Of a DNA stretch of 52,230 nucleotides, positions 8,285 to 17,592 are shown in pieces. Below the pieces are notes generated by a model, which ran no database searches, was not told the origin of the DNA, and was given only the letters and a program-made list of their open reading frames with translations. Position numbers and translations under genes: made by a program. How positions within the stretch are numbered: position 1 is the stretch's first letter; every line of letters starts with the position of its first letter. The DNA is taken from the NCBI RefSeq assembly GCF_000373805.1, contig NZ_KB892443.1, positions 100-52,329 of the forward strand, given 5' to 3'. The stretch comes from Corynebacterium pilosum DSM 20521 = CIP 103422. GTDB taxonomy: Bacteria; Actinomycetota; Actinomycetes; Mycobacteriales; Mycobacteriaceae.

Positions 8285-9262
8285 ATGCCCACTGATCAAT
8301 CATCGACTGCCACCGCCGCCGCCCTCCTGGGCGAGAGCCCGCTCCGCATCCTCGTTGCTTGGGACCCCGCGAACGACGATACCGGCGGCACAGAAGCCCT
8401 CGAATTTGCCGCCTGGCTGGGCCGCAGCATGCCGGTGACCGTGCGTGTCGCGTCCACCCTCTTGCGCCCGTGGCCTGCATCGTTGAACAAGTCGGGGAAG
8501 AAATACAAGAAGTGGCGCAAGAATGAAGCCGAGGCCTGCGCCAAGGCCGTCGAAAAGGCGCTGACAGACGTCGAGCTGCCCCGCTCTCAGTGGGACCCCC
8601 AGTTCTCCACCTTCGCCGACGGCCAGAATGAGGCTCAGTTGCTTACCGACGAGGCGGAGCGTTTCGAAGCGGACCTCATCCTCTTCGGCTCAAACGCGGC
8701 GGCGTCGAAAGGCCGCTTCCTCGCCGGCTCCACCACCGATGCCCTGATGCACTCTTCGCCAACCGCGCTCGGCTTGGCCCCGCGCGCGGTGAAGCTGTCC
8801 AAGAAGGGCGTGACCCGCGTCAACTTCGCGTATATCGACGATCGCGCCGACGAAAATAGTCCCGGCCTCCTCTTCGCCGCGGAGCTGGCGGCCGAACTCG
8901 AGGTGCCGCTGCGCATCATCACCTTCTCCCCCACCGGTTTGTCCGATGTGACGTTGAGCAAGCCGAAGGGCATGAGCAGCGAGCTTATCGACGAGTGGAA
9001 CGAGCAATCCCTTGGAATGTTGGATCTTGCCCGGGACCGCGTTATTGAGCACCGAGACTTCATCGAGGTGGAAACAGAGGTTGGTTCGGGCCGCGGTTGG
9101 GGCAATGCCGTCGATTCCCTGAAGTGGAAGAAGGGCGACCTGATCTGCATGGACTCCCACCCCATGGGGACTTTGGAGCGCGTGTTTGTCGGTTCGACAG
9201 CGAATGAATTTTTGCGGCACGTGACTGTGCCCGTAGTGATTCACCCGTACCGGAGCGCCTAG
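8285..9262 (+). CDS. uspA: Tandem-domain universal stress protein
   Basis: The 325-residue protein has two UspA-fold domains (about 18-165 and 178-325). Each ends in a recognisable nucleotide-binding loop: G-S-N-A-A-A-S-K-G-R-F-L-A-G-S-T in the first and S-H-P-M-G-T-L-E-R-V-F-V-G-S-T in the second, near the G-x2-G-x9-G-[ST] ATP motif. Follows malR by 58 bp, probably partly co-transcribed. Its stop codon TAG is also the start of the -10 box of the next gene. Confidence 0.88.
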   Translation: MPTDQSSTATAAALLGESPLRILVAWDPANDDTGGTEALEFAAWLGRSMPVTVRVASTLLRPWPASLNKSGKKYKKWRKNEAEACAKAVEKALTDVELPRSQWDPQFSTFADGQNEAQLLTDEAERFEADLILFGSNAAASKGRFLAGSTTDALMHSSPTALGLAPRAVKLSKKGVTRVNFAYIDDRADENSPGLLFAAELAAELEVPLRIITFSPTGLSDVTLSKPKGMSSELIDEWNEQSLGMLDLARDRVIEHRDFIEVETEVGSGRGWGNAVDSLKWKKGDLICMDSHPMGTLERVFVGSTANEFLRHVTVPVVIHPYRSA

Positions 9263-9265
9263 GCT
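9260..9265 (+). promoter_or_regulatory. -10 box of the 9273 gene (probable leaderless transcript)
   Basis: TAGGCT overlaps the uspA stop codon and lies seven bases before the ATG at 9273. No ribosome binding site is present. Confidence 0.5.
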
Positions 9266-9272
9266 GGGGACT

Positions 9273-9740
9273 ATGACTCACCCCGAAAATGATCTGTCCT
9301 CCGATTATGACTATTCGAACCGGGCCCGGCCAGATGCAGAGTCTTTTGATGAGCTCGCTGACCAGCCGGACCCGCTCGTGGTTGCCGAGCGGAACAAGGC
9401 CTCAACGCGGCAGGCCATCTTGTATATGGTCTCGTCGATCGTCGTCACGCTCGCTGTCGCCGGCACCCTCGCCCTCATCTTCCGGCTGATCGGCGGACCG
9501 CTGTGCGAAGCCGGCGAGGCCGTATGGCTGTGCTCGCAGTCGCAGCGCACGTGGTGGGCGGTGTTGAGTTCGATTCCGCCGGTGGCGGCGTTGATTGGGT
9601 GCGCGGTGATTATGGTGCGCAAGCTCAACCGCTATGAGCGGTGGATGCCTTGGATGGGTGTGTTGTGGCTGCCACTGCTGCCTTTCACGATGTGGTGGCT
9701 AACCATCACCGTGGGCATCCTGGCCACCGACTTCATGTAA
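9273..9740 (+). CDS. Membrane protein, unknown function
   Basis: The 155-residue protein has an acidic N-terminal tail (about 1-45) and three hydrophobic segments (about 50-72, 92-112 and 125-150). A short loop contains two Cys (LCEAGEAVWLC) that could pair outside the membrane. I do not recognise a family. It probably has its own TAGGCT promoter and ends just before a strong hairpin. Confidence 0.75.
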   Translation: MTHPENDLSSDYDYSNRARPDAESFDELADQPDPLVVAERNKASTRQAILYMVSSIVVTLAVAGTLALIFRLIGGPLCEAGEAVWLCSQSQRTWWAVLSSIPPVAALIGCAVIMVRKLNRYERWMPWMGVLWLPLLPFTMWWLTITVGILATDFM

Positions 9741-9743
9741 GCC

Positions 9744-9769
9744 GTGCTGCTGGGCTTGCCCAGCAGCAC
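9744..9769 (+). terminator. Perfect 12-bp stem hairpin after the 9273 gene
   Basis: GTGCTGCTGGGC pairs with GCCCAGCAGCAC across a two-base gap. No T-run follows. Instead C6 then G5 (9770-9787) can form a competing hairpin. It is either an intrinsic terminator of the T-poor type or an attenuator in front of abgT. Confidence 0.6.
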
Positions 9770-9799
9770 CCCCCACCTGATGGGGGTGCAGTTGTGCGC

Positions 9800-9837
9800 T
9801 GACAGGTAGATCACAATAACCTGTCACCTACATCACA
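9800..9837 (+). promoter_or_regulatory. Overlapping palindrome and GlxR-like site upstream of the AbgT transporter
   Basis: TGTCACCTACATCACA (9822-9837) matches the GlxR (cAMP-CRP family) consensus TGTGA-N6-TCACA except for one base. It overlaps a separate perfect palindrome, TGACAGGT (9800-9807) / ACCTGTCA (9819-9826). The two sites lie 18 to 56 bp before the ATG of the transporter, so two regulators may compete there. Confidence 0.6.
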
Positions 9838-9855
9838 GCCTACGAATGGACACCC

Positions 9856-11499
9856 ATGACTAAAGACCATGAGGCCCGCACTTCGGGTAGCACAACTGCT
9901 GAACACGACGACTCCTCGACAAACTCGACAAGCGACACTCAAGCCCAACCCAAGGGCTTCTTGGGATATGTCGAAAGGATAGGCAACAAGCTCCCGCACC
10001 CCTTCTGGCTCTTCGTGATCCTGGGTGGCATTACGCTGGTCGCGTCGTGGATCGGCTCGCGCATCGGGATGAGCGCCACCCAACCCGACACCGGTGAGAC
10101 GGTGGACGTGGTGAACCTGCTCACCCGTGACGGGCTGCAGCAGATGGTCTCTGACGCGGTGAATAACTTTGTTACCTTCCCGCCGCTGGGTGTCATCTTG
10201 GTGGCCATGCTAGGTGTGGCCGTCGCTGAGCATTCGGGAATGCTGTCGGCGGCCGTGCGTGGGATGGTCTCCAAAACGGGGCCGCGCACGCTGACTTTTG
10301 TGGTGGCGCTGGCCGGCGTGACGGGTTCGGTGGCCTCTGATGCCGTTTACGTGATCGTGATTCCGCTAGGCGCGATGGCCTTCTACGCGCTGGGGCGCTC
10401 CCCGATCGTCGGCGCGATGGTAGCTTTCGCGGCCTCGTCGGCAGGCTTCAACGCCTCGCTGGTCCTGAATATCACCGACCTGCTGCTCGCCGGCATCTCC
10501 ACGTCGGCCGCGCAGCTTGTCGACGACACCTATGAAGTGTCTGGGCTGGCCAATATTTTCTTCGTGATCCCATCGGCCATCGTGCTGTCGTTGATCATCA
10601 CAGTCGTGACGGAGTTTTTCGTCGATAAGAAAGCTCGTCAGATGATCAATCACGATGAGATCAATGAGGAGGAAGTCTCCTTCGGCGACGAAGCTCCCAA
10701 GTCCGAGGAGGAGCGCCTGGAGCAGCTGAAGCTCGACGATCATGAGAAGAAGGCGCTGAAGGTTACTGGCGTGGTGCTGGTGATCTTGCTCGCGGTGTAC
10801 TTCGCGTTGCTCTTCGTGCCGGGCTCGCCCTTCGTCAACGATGGGCAGGTGATGGATTCGCCGCTGATCCGCTCGATTGCCGTGCCGATCACCGCCTTCT
10901 TCCTGCTGTGCGGCATCACCTACGGTGTGGTGGCGCGTTCCATTACCTCTGCCGCCGACGTGCCGGAGATGATGGCCGAGGGCCTCAAGACGATGCTGCC
11001 GATGATCGTGCTGTTCTTCGCCGTCTCCCAGTTCCTGGCCTGGTTCGAATGGTCCAACCTGGGCCAGTGGACCTCCATCCGCGGCGCCGAACTGCTCCAA
11101 GCCTTAGACCTGCCGCACTGGGCGCTGTTTGCCGCATTCGTGCTGCTGGTCGCCATGCTCAACCTGCTGATCACCTCGGGCTCTGCCCAGTGGGCGCTGA
11201 TGGCGCCGGTGGTCGTGCCCATCATGATGTACCTCGGCATCTCACCGGAGGTCACGCAGATGCTGTACCGCATCGGTGATTCGCCGACCAACATCATCAC
11301 CCCGATGTCGCCCTACTTCGCCCTGGCCCTGACCTTCCTGCAGCGCTACTACTCCAAGGCCGGGGTGGGCACCCTGATGTCGCTGGCCCTGCCTTATTCG
11401 ATGGCGATGATGGGCGGCTGGTTCCTCTTCTTCCTCGCCTGGTACTACATGGGCATTCCGCTGGGTCCGGGTTCCCCGATGGAGTACCCGGCGGTCTAG
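9856..11499 (+). CDS. AbgT-family transporter
   Basis: The 547-residue polytopic protein has about eleven hydrophobic segments plus two re-entrant regions, a charged cytosolic loop at about 260-300, and the AbgT signature region [17 protein letters not shown] followed by [12 protein letters not shown]. Family members move p-aminobenzoyl-glutamate or export sulfonamides by proton antiport. The Asn/Asp/Arg/Pro residues of the transport site (as in YdaH/MtrF) are all present. Stop codon overlaps the convergent trhO stop. Preceded by a GlxR-like operator. Substrate uncertain. Confidence 0.9.
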   Translation: MTKDHEARTSGSTTAEHDDSSTNSTSDTQAQPKGFLGYVERIGNKLPHPFWLFVILGGITLVASWIGSRIGMSATQPDTGETVDVVNLLTRDGLQQMVSDAVNNFVTFPPLGVILVAMLGVAVAEHSGMLSAAVRGMVSKTGPRTLTFVVALAGVTGSVASDAVYVIVIPLGAMAFYALGRSPIVGAMVAFAASSAGFNASLVLNITDLLLAGISTSAAQLVDDTYEVSGLANIFFVIPSAIVLSLIITVVTEFFVDKKARQMINHDEINEEEVSFGDEAPKSEEERLEQLKLDDHEKKALKVTGVVLVILLAVYFALLFVPGSPFVNDGQVMDSPLIRSIAVPITAFFLLCGITYGVVARSITSAADVPEMMAEGLKTMLPMIVLFFAVSQFLAWFEWSNLGQWTSIRGAELLQALDLPHWALFAAFVLLVAMLNLLITSGSAQWALMAPVVVPIMMYLGISPEVTQMLYRIGDSPTNIITPMSPYFALALTFLQRYYSKAGVGTLMSLALPYSMAMMGGWFLFFLAWYYMGIPLGPGSPMEYPAV

Positions 11500-12395
11500 C
11501 TCGGCTGGTTCGCCGCGGTGCACTCCGCGCAGAACGGGTTGGACTCCCAGCACTCATCGCAGGTCAGGTACTGCTGGCGATGGTGTGGCTCGTTGCTGCA
11601 GTTCTGAAACTGGTTCGTCGGCGCGCCACAATGCACGCAGTGCCCTAGTTGGATGTAGTTCGGGTCATCCGGGTCACCGAACTGGGTGTGCTGGCGCGCG
11701 TCGAACACGAACAGCGAGCCCTCCCACAGCCCCGAGTTGGCGTACTTTTCGCCGTAGCGGACGATGCCGCCGTCGATTTGGTACACCTCGTTGAACCCGC
11801 GGTTCTTCATTAACGACGAGAGGATCTCACAGCGAATGCCGCCCGTGCAGTAGCTGATGACCTTCTTGTCCTTCATCCAGTCATACTTGCCAGACTCCAG
11901 CTCATCGATGAAGTCATGCGTGGTCTCCACATCGGGCACCACCGCGCCTTTAAACTTGCCGATCTCCGCTTCACGCGCATTCCGCCCGTCGAAGAACACC
12001 ACGTCATCGCCGTACTTTTCGACGAGCTCATTAACCTCGTGCGGCTTCAGGTGCTCGCCCCCGCCGATCACACCGTGCTCGTCCACCTTGAGCTCACCCG
12101 GCGCGCCGAAAGCCACGATCTCATCGCGCACCTTCACCGATAGCTTCGGGAAATCTTCCTTGCCGCCCTCGGACCATTTGTACTCCATGCCTTTGAAGTA
12201 CTCTTTGGTTTTCTTCGCGTACTTCTTGCAAGCGTCCATGCTGCCGCCGACGGTACCGTTGATGCCGTGCTCGGAAATGAGGATGCGGCCGTGGAGGTCG
12301 AGGGATTCGCACAGGTCACGCTGCCACAAGCGGATCGCCTCTGGGTCAGCGATAGGGCGGAACTGGTAATAAAGAAGGATTTTGCTCTGCGACAT
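11496..12395 (-). CDS. trhO: tRNA uridine(34) 5-hydroxylase, rhodanese-domain TrhO
   Basis: The 299-residue protein has an N-terminal acylphosphatase-like region (about 1-95), a central rhodanese domain (about 115-215) with active-site loop CTGGIRCE, and a C-terminal Cys-rich domain (C-V-H-C, C-D-E-C, C-A-E-C) of the long YceA/TrhO form. The family makes 5-hydroxyuridine at wobble position 34 of tRNA. The start ATG at 12395 has TATTCT six bases upstream, so it is probably leaderless. Confidence 0.92.
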   Translation of the reverse strand: MSQSKILLYYQFRPIADPEAIRLWQRDLCESLDLHGRILISEHGINGTVGGSMDACKKYAKKTKEYFKGMEYKWSEGGKEDFPKLSVKVRDEIVAFGAPGELKVDEHGVIGGGEHLKPHEVNELVEKYGDDVVFFDGRNAREAEIGKFKGAVVPDVETTHDFIDELESGKYDWMKDKKVISYCTGGIRCEILSSLMKNRGFNEVYQIDGGIVRYGEKYANSGLWEGSLFVFDARQHTQFGDPDDPNYIQLGHCVHCGAPTNQFQNCSNEPHHRQQYLTCDECWESNPFCAECTAANQPS

Positions 12396-12401
12396 AATCC
12401 C

Positions 12402-12407
12402 AGAATA
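12402..12407 (-). promoter_or_regulatory. -10 box of trhO (probable leaderless transcript)
   Basis: On the minus strand TATTCT (in GATTATTCT, an extended -10-like context) lies six bases before the trhO ATG. Confidence 0.5.
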
Positions 12408-12437
12408 ATCGCAGGCTGCCTAGGTGCCTAACAGCCC

Positions 12438-12770
12438 CTAGAACTCGAGCTCGAAATCGTCGTCGAGGGCCTCGTCGATAAGCGAGGTGATGGCGGCGGG
12501 CTGGGAGGTGAGCTCCTCAAGGGTGGTCTTGAGCTGCTCGATCGGTTCAGCTTCGGCGGAGGATGCGGAGAAGAAGTCGGCTGAGCAGTCGAAGGAGAAG
12601 GGGCCGTTGAGGCGGTCGCATTCCCACAGGTAGACGACCACGCGCTCCCAGAAGTAGCCCATGGGTGAGAAGCCGCGGTCTGCGATTGTCTGATCCACGT
12701 CCGTGGTGAAGGCCTCGAAGATCAGGGAGTAGCCGCCAATGTATTCCACATGATTGAAGTCAACAGACAT
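12438..12770 (-). CDS. Small acidic protein, Imm51-like
   Basis: The 110-residue acidic cytosolic protein has the order G-Y-x-x-x-F, G-Y-F-W-E, then F-S-F-D-C-S-A-D-F-F, followed by a helix and acidic tail. This recalls the Imm51 immunity-protein family (GnGydW ... fDpEAgmF ... Leu-rich helix). The match is by eye and weak. No toxin gene is beside it, so it may be an orphan or simply a related housekeeping fold. I start it at the ATG at 12770; GTG at 12779 is possible. Same strand as the flanking DUF1846 and trhO genes, 10 bp after the former. Confidence 0.6.
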   Translation of the reverse strand: MSVDFNHVEYIGGYSLIFEAFTTDVDQTIADRGFSPMGYFWERVVVYLWECDRLNGPFSFDCSADFFSASSAEAEPIEQLKTTLEELTSQPAAITSLIDEALDDDFELEF

Positions 12771-12780
12771 GGACCCCACC

Positions 12781-14274
12781 CTACCTTTTGTAGTAGAGGC
12801 GTTTCTTCCAATATTGCGGATCGCAGGTGACCAACACGCCGAGGTTGCGGAAGATGCCTTCGTCGACGCTGCCCAGGATGGTGGTGGTGTGGGCGTCGCA
12901 GCCTGAGAGGTTCTGTAGTTCGGCGAGCGCCCGGCGGGATTCCTCGTTGTCGGCGGCGGACACGCTGAGGGCGATGAGCACTTCGTCGGTGTGCAGGCGC
13001 GGGTTGGAGGAGCCGAGGTGTTCGGTCTTGAGCGTCTGGATCGGCTCGATGGATTCCGGCGACAGTAGCAGGGCCTCGTCGGGGATGCCGGCTAGGTGCT
13101 TCAGCGCGTTGAGCACAACGGCGGCGGACGGACCCAACAATTCGGAGGTCTTGCCGGTGACGATGGTGCCATCGGGCAGCTCCAGTGCGGCACCCGGGCT
13201 GCCGGTCTCAGCGGCGACCTTCTGAGCGGCGGCGACAACGGTGCGCTCGGCGACGGTGATTTCGGCTTTCCGCATGATCATGGAGATGCGGGTGGACTCA
13301 TCTTCGTCGCGGTCCTCGCGGCGTTCGTCGACAAGCGCCTTGAAGTAGCGGCGGATGATTTCCTGGCGGGATGCAGTACGGCAGGCTTCGTCGTCGGAAA
13401 TGCAATAACCGGCCATGTTCACGCCCATGTCCGTGGGCGACTGGTAGGGCGACTCCCCCAGCACCTGCTTCAGCAACGCCTTGAGCAGCGGGAATACCTC
13501 GACATCGCGGTTGTAGCTGGTCACCTGCTCCCCGTAGGCGCTCATGTGGAAGGGGTCGATCAGGTTCATGTCGTCCAGGTCCGCGGTGGCGGCCTCATAG
13601 GCCAGGTTCACGGGGTGTTCGAGGGGCAGATTCCAGATCGGGAACGTTTCAAACTTCGCATAACCTGCGTTGATGCCGCGTTTGTGGTCGTGGTAGACCT
13701 GCGAAAGGCAGGTGGCCAGCTTGCCGGATCCGGGGCCCGGCGCGGTCATCACGATCACGTCGCGCGAGGTTTCCACGTATTCGTTGAGGCCGAAGCCTTC
13801 CTCGGAGACGATCAGCTCGGTGTTGTTGGGGTAGCCGGGGATCATGCGGTGGCGCGCGGTCTTCAGCCCCAGGCGTTCTAGGCGGGCGATGAAGGCTTCG
13901 GCTGGAGCGTTTCCGTCTTCGAGTTGCGTCATCACCACATTTTCGACGAGGAAACCCGCGCTGCGGAATTCGTCGATCAGCCGGAGCACGTCTTCTTCGT
14001 AAGGGATATCGAGGTCGGCGCGGCGTTTCTGGCGGGTGAGGTCCTTGGCGTTGATGCACACCATAATCTCCACGTCGTCTTTGATGCGCTCCAGCATCGC
14101 AATTTTATTGTCCGGGGTGAACCCGGGCAGGACGCGCGCGGCGTGCATGTCGTCGAAAAGCTTGCCACCCATTTCGAGGTAGAGCTTGCCCCCGATTTCT
14201 GCCCGCCTTTTATTGATGTGCTCTGACTGCAGCTGAATATATCTTTCGCGGTCAAAACCAATGGTGTGGGGCAC
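12781..14274 (-). CDS. DUF1846 family protein
   Basis: The 497-residue protein opens with the family's [13 protein letters not shown] motif and carries [16 protein letters not shown] (about 170-185), a phosphate-binding-loop-like stretch. It also has the conserved P-I-W-N-L-P-L-x-H-P-V-N-x-A-Y-E block. The biochemical role is not established. I place the start at GTG 14274, which has a perfect GGAGGA ribosome binding site six bases upstream and gives the family's usual N-terminus, rather than at the upstream ATG at 14295. Divergent from nei2. Confidence 0.85.
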   Translation of the reverse strand: MPHTIGFDRERYIQLQSEHINKRRAEIGGKLYLEMGGKLFDDMHAARVLPGFTPDNKIAMLERIKDDVEIMVCINAKDLTRQKRRADLDIPYEEDVLRLIDEFRSAGFLVENVVMTQLEDGNAPAEAFIARLERLGLKTARHRMIPGYPNNTELIVSEEGFGLNEYVETSRDVIVMTAPGPGSGKLATCLSQVYHDHKRGINAGYAKFETFPIWNLPLEHPVNLAYEAATADLDDMNLIDPFHMSAYGEQVTSYNRDVEVFPLLKALLKQVLGESPYQSPTDMGVNMAGYCISDDEACRTASRQEIIRRYFKALVDERREDRDEDESTRISMIMRKAEITVAERTVVAAAQKVAAETGSPGAALELPDGTIVTGKTSELLGPSAAVVLNALKHLAGIPDEALLLSPESIEPIQTLKTEHLGSSNPRLHTDEVLIALSVSAADNEESRRALAELQNLSGCDAHTTTILGSVDEGIFRNLGVLVTCDPQYWKKRLYYKR

Positions 14275-14331
14275 GGCCTGTCCTCCGAATCGCATGAACG
14301 ACGTACGGGCCAATGTTACAGCATGCCTCCC

Positions 14332-14337
14332 TATACT
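14332..14337 (+). promoter_or_regulatory. -10 box of nei2 (probable leaderless transcript)
   Basis: TATACT lies seven bases before the ATG at 14345, and no ribosome binding site is visible. Confidence 0.55.
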
Positions 14338-14344
14338 GATCTTC

Positions 14345-15157
14345 ATGCCTGAAGGTCACATTATCCATCGCCTCGCCGGCCGCCTCAACGACGATTTCCG
14401 CGGCCAACCCCTCTCCGTCAGCAGCCCGCAGGGCCGGTTCACGCAAGAAGCGGCGGTGCTCGATGGCTCGCAGATCGCCCTGGCGGAGACCTTCGGCAAG
14501 CACCTCTTCATCGACTTCGACGTGGAGGCCCCCGCCCACATCGTCTATATCCACCTGGGTCTGATCGGGCACCTGCGCTTCGAGCCTGCCGACGCCCACT
14601 GGGGCCAGATGCGCCTGCGCATCGAGACCGACGACCAGTCCGCTAACCTGCGCGGGCCCCAGTTCTGCCGCCTCATCACGGAAGAGGAGCGCAAGACAAT
14701 CCTGGCGCGGGTGGGCGAGGATCCGATCCGCGACGACGCAGACCCGGACAGCCTGTGGGAGCGCGTGCACCGTTCCCGCCGCACGATCGGCGCGATGCTG
14801 ATGGACCAGTCCATGTTCGCCGGCGTGGGCAATATTTACCGCGCCGAGGTGCTCTTCCGCCAGGGCATCTCCCCTTTCCTCGCCGGCACCCAGCTTGACC
14901 GCGCCGAGTTCGACGCGCTCTGGGACGACCTCGTGCTGCTAATGCGCCTGGGCGTGCGCGACGGGGAGATCAATACTGTGCGCGATGAGCACATGCCCGA
15001 GACGATGGGGCGCGCCGCGCGTGACGACGAGCACGGCGGCGAAGTCTACGTCTACCGCCGCGAGGGCGAGCCCTGTTATGTGTGTGGCACGCCCGTGTCC
15101 TTCGAGGTGATGCAGGGCCGCAACCTGTTCTGGTGTTCGCACTGCCAGCCGAATTAG
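14345..15157 (+). CDS. nei2: Fpg/Nei-family DNA glycosylase-lyase (Nei2-like)
   Basis: The 270-residue base-excision enzyme begins MPEGH, with the catalytic Pro2 (N-terminal nucleophile after Met removal) and Glu3, then the T-F-G-K-H-L-F lysine loop. The helix-two-turn-helix region [12 protein letters not shown] is central, and a C-terminal zinc finger (C-Y-V-C ... C-S-H-C) closes the protein. It removes oxidised bases and nicks the abasic site. The start is fixed by the invariant N-terminus. Corresponds to the second Fpg/Nei paralogue of mycolata. Confidence 0.93.
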   Translation: MPEGHIIHRLAGRLNDDFRGQPLSVSSPQGRFTQEAAVLDGSQIALAETFGKHLFIDFDVEAPAHIVYIHLGLIGHLRFEPADAHWGQMRLRIETDDQSANLRGPQFCRLITEEERKTILARVGEDPIRDDADPDSLWERVHRSRRTIGAMLMDQSMFAGVGNIYRAEVLFRQGISPFLAGTQLDRAEFDALWDDLVLLMRLGVRDGEINTVRDEHMPETMGRAARDDEHGGEVYVYRREGEPCYVCGTPVSFEVMQGRNLFWCSHCQPN

Positions 15158-15168
15158 TCGGCCCGCGC

Positions 15169-15174
15169 TACCCT
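15169..15174 (+). promoter_or_regulatory. -10 box of nnr (probable leaderless transcript)
   Basis: TACCCT lies seven bases before the ATG at 15182 in the 24-bp gap after nei2. Confidence 0.5.
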
Positions 15175-15181
15175 GGGCACC

Positions 15182-16693
15182 ATGAGCTATGCCTACACAG
15201 CCGACCAGATCCGTGCCGCCGAACAGCCCCTGCTTGAGGCGCAGGATTTCCCGGATCAACTGATGCAGCAGGCCGCTTCGGCCGTGTTTGAGGTGGCGCG
15301 GGCACTGGTGCTTGACGACGATCACCCCGCGGTTCTGGTCCTGGCCGGCAAAGGGGGCAATGGTGGCGACGGTTTATACGCCGGCGCCCAATTAGCGATG
15401 CAGGGCGTGGCAGTCTCCGCTTTTCTCACCGCGGGTGAGGCGCACCAACCCGCGCTGACAGTCTTTGAGCAGGCGGGTGGCACGGTGCTCACGGAAGCAC
15501 CGACGGACGAGGAGTGCGCCCGCTACCAGCTGGTGATCGATGCGATGACCGGCATCGGCGGGTCCGGTGGGATTGCTGATGAGGCCTACCGCATCGTCGA
15601 AGCCGCCCGCGCCGGGCAGGTCCCCGTGTTGGCGGTTGATGTGCCCAGCGGCGTGGATGCCGATACCGGCCGTGCCCACCCCCAGCACGTCACCGCCGAT
15701 GTGACCGTCACCTTTGGCGGCTTCCGGCTAGCGCACGGTTTGGCGCCGGAGTGCGGGCTGCAGGTGCTCGCGGAGATCGGCACCCCACCCCTGTCCAACA
15801 TTCTGCAGCGGCAGAATTCCCCTTATGTTCTGCACCGCGCGACTCTGCCAGACACCTCCTGGCTTGAACCGCTTCAATCCCTCCAAACCCTGCGCCCACC
15901 CGCCATCACGAGCGTGGAGCCAAGCGCCACCGATGACAAGTACAGCGGTGGTGTCGTCGGCATCCGTGCTGGCAGCGGCACCTACCCGGGGGCGGCGCTG
16001 CTTTCTGTGCGAGGGGCTGTCGACGCGACCTCGGCCATGGTGCGTTACGCCGGCCCCCAAGCTTTAGAGGTGGTGCGCGCCCATCCAGAGGTCGTGGTCA
16101 CCGAGACCATCCAGGACGCCGGCCGCGTCCAGGCGTGGGTATTCGGCCCCGGCGCCGGCACCGACGAAGACGCCGCCGCGGAACTCGAGTACCTGCTAGA
16201 AACAGACTTGCCGGTCCTTATTGATGCCGACGGGCTCACCCTTCTGGCAGAACACGAGAACTTGAGGGGCCTCGTCGTTAAGCGCAAAGCGACCACTGTG
16301 CTCACACCGCACGATGGCGAATTCACGCGCCTGCGGGAGGCGTGCGGGCTCGATTCCGCCGGCCGCCTCGCAGAGACTGAGACGTTGGCGCAGCACCTGC
16401 AGGCGACAGTGGTGCGCAAGGGCCGCTCGACGATCATCGCAGGTGGCAGCCGCACCCACATCATCGACGCTGGCAATTCCTGGGCGGCGACCCCCGGATC
16501 CGGGGACGTCCTTTCAGGCATCGCCGGCGCGCACCTAGCCGCCGACACCCCGGACGCGGTGGTCCAAGCCGTGGCCATCCACGCGGCGGCCGCGAAGCTC
16601 AGCGCAACCACCCCCTACGGTGAGGGCCCGACCAGCGCCACGAGAATCGCCGACGCCGTCCCGGCAGCATCGGCGCAGCTCACAGGCGCTTAA
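15182..16693 (+). CDS. nnr: Bifunctional NAD(P)H-hydrate epimerase / ADP-dependent dehydratase
   Basis: The 503-residue metabolite-repair enzyme fixes damaged (hydrated) NADH and NADPH. The N-terminal YjeF_N epimerase domain (about 1-210) has GKGGNGGDGLYAG and the D-V-P-S-G-V-D-A-D-T-G motif. The C-terminal ribokinase-like dehydratase domain (about 235-500) has T-P-H-D-G-E-F and the phosphate loop G-S-G-D-V-L-S-G-I-A-G. The stop overlaps the convergent membrane gene by four bases. Confidence 0.94.
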   Translation: MSYAYTADQIRAAEQPLLEAQDFPDQLMQQAASAVFEVARALVLDDDHPAVLVLAGKGGNGGDGLYAGAQLAMQGVAVSAFLTAGEAHQPALTVFEQAGGTVLTEAPTDEECARYQLVIDAMTGIGGSGGIADEAYRIVEAARAGQVPVLAVDVPSGVDADTGRAHPQHVTADVTVTFGGFRLAHGLAPECGLQVLAEIGTPPLSNILQRQNSPYVLHRATLPDTSWLEPLQSLQTLRPPAITSVEPSATDDKYSGGVVGIRAGSGTYPGAALLSVRGAVDATSAMVRYAGPQALEVVRAHPEVVVTETIQDAGRVQAWVFGPGAGTDEDAAAELEYLLETDLPVLIDADGLTLLAEHENLRGLVVKRKATTVLTPHDGEFTRLREACGLDSAGRLAETETLAQHLQATVVRKGRSTIIAGGSRTHIIDAGNSWAATPGSGDVLSGIAGAHLAADTPDAVVQAVAIHAAAAKLSATTPYGEGPTSATRIADAVPAASAQLTGA

Positions 16694-17415
16694 CGACGAT
16701 TAGCCCACCACGTCATGCCCGCCCAGATCGCGGGGACTGCTGGAACCAGAATAAAGAGATAGGTGGGCCACCCACCAAGGATGTGCAACTCCGACCACCC
16801 GCGTGACGGGCGGGCCAAGAAGCCATAGTTCCCGCCGGTCACCTTGTTCATCTGGGCGGCGAACACGGCCCAGGCGGCGGTGATTCCGGTGGTCACGCGC
16901 CAATCGCGCCAGCTCGGACGGTAGCCCAGACCAAAGGTGAGCACCACTGGGACCACCAGCGCGACCGCGTGGAAGAACCAGTACGCCAACTCCTGGAGGC
17001 GGGGCCGGTCCAGCACGTACGCCATGTCCGGAGTGAGCAGCGCCATGGAATTCAGCAGCGTGCCCCAGTAGAAACTCAGGGCAGTGGCGGTGGGGTTATC
17101 GGAGAGCACGGCGAATGGGGTGATCACGCGTAGGAAGTCGGACACGTGGAAAGGGGCGGTCTCATCCCACACGATGCGCTGCGGGTGCAGCACATACGCG
17201 TAGTAGGAGAAGACCATCACCCCCAGGAGGACGCCGGCCACTTTGCGCGCGGCTTTGACCACGTTCTTCGGCAGTTGACGCACTGCGACAACGAGGATCC
17301 CGGAGATGATGATGATCAAAACAAGCACGGTGAGGTGCGTGCGGTCGAACTGTGTAATGGTCTGGTGCGACCTGCCAGTGTGTAGTGAAGTCCACGGAGG
17401 CGGTTGATAGGCCAT
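16690..17415 (-). CDS. TIGR02206 (YwaF-type) integral membrane protein
   Basis: The 241-residue protein has about six to seven TM helices and conserved elements of the TIGR02206 family (Q-x-x-T-Q-F-D-x-x-H near the N-terminus, a W-x-E-T/L-P-x-H-V-x-D block, and N-Y-x-F-L-x-x-P near the C-terminus). Function unknown in the family. I start at the ATG at 17415. A 93-bp inverted repeat lies just upstream. Confidence 0.85.
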   Translation of the reverse strand: MAYQPPPWTSLHTGRSHQTITQFDRTHLTVLVLIIIISGILVVAVRQLPKNVVKAARKVAGVLLGVMVFSYYAYVLHPQRIVWDETAPFHVSDFLRVITPFAVLSDNPTATALSFYWGTLLNSMALLTPDMAYVLDRPRLQELAYWFFHAVALVVPVVLTFGLGYRPSWRDWRVTTGITAAWAVFAAQMNKVTGGNYGFLARPSRGWSELHILGGWPTYLFILVPAVPAIWAGMTWWANRR

Positions 17416-17464
17416 GGTGAGCGATTCTAACTCCCGTCCCACCTCAACGCGTGTCTACCCACCT

Positions 17465-17557
17465 GCAAACCGATATAGTCCTCCGTGCATAGTGCGAGTG
17501 GCTTATTGAAAACGAAATGGCATCACGCACTATGGGCCGAGGACTATATCGGTTTGC
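17465..17557. repeat. 93-bp imperfect inverted repeat
   Basis: A perfect 19-bp arm (17465-17483, GCAAACCGATATAGTCCTC) is repeated inverted at 17539-17557. Inside it, ATAGTGCG (17489-17496) pairs with CGCACTAT (17526-17533) beyond a five-base mismatch. A 29-base central region remains. There is no T-run. It lies between the 3' end of the ABC gene and the TIGR02206 start. It is longer than a normal terminator and looks like a miniature mobile element or an extended hairpin. Confidence 0.8.
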
Positions 17558-17592
17558 GGGGTGTGAGAGGTGTGGGACCGGGTGCCGCGGAA

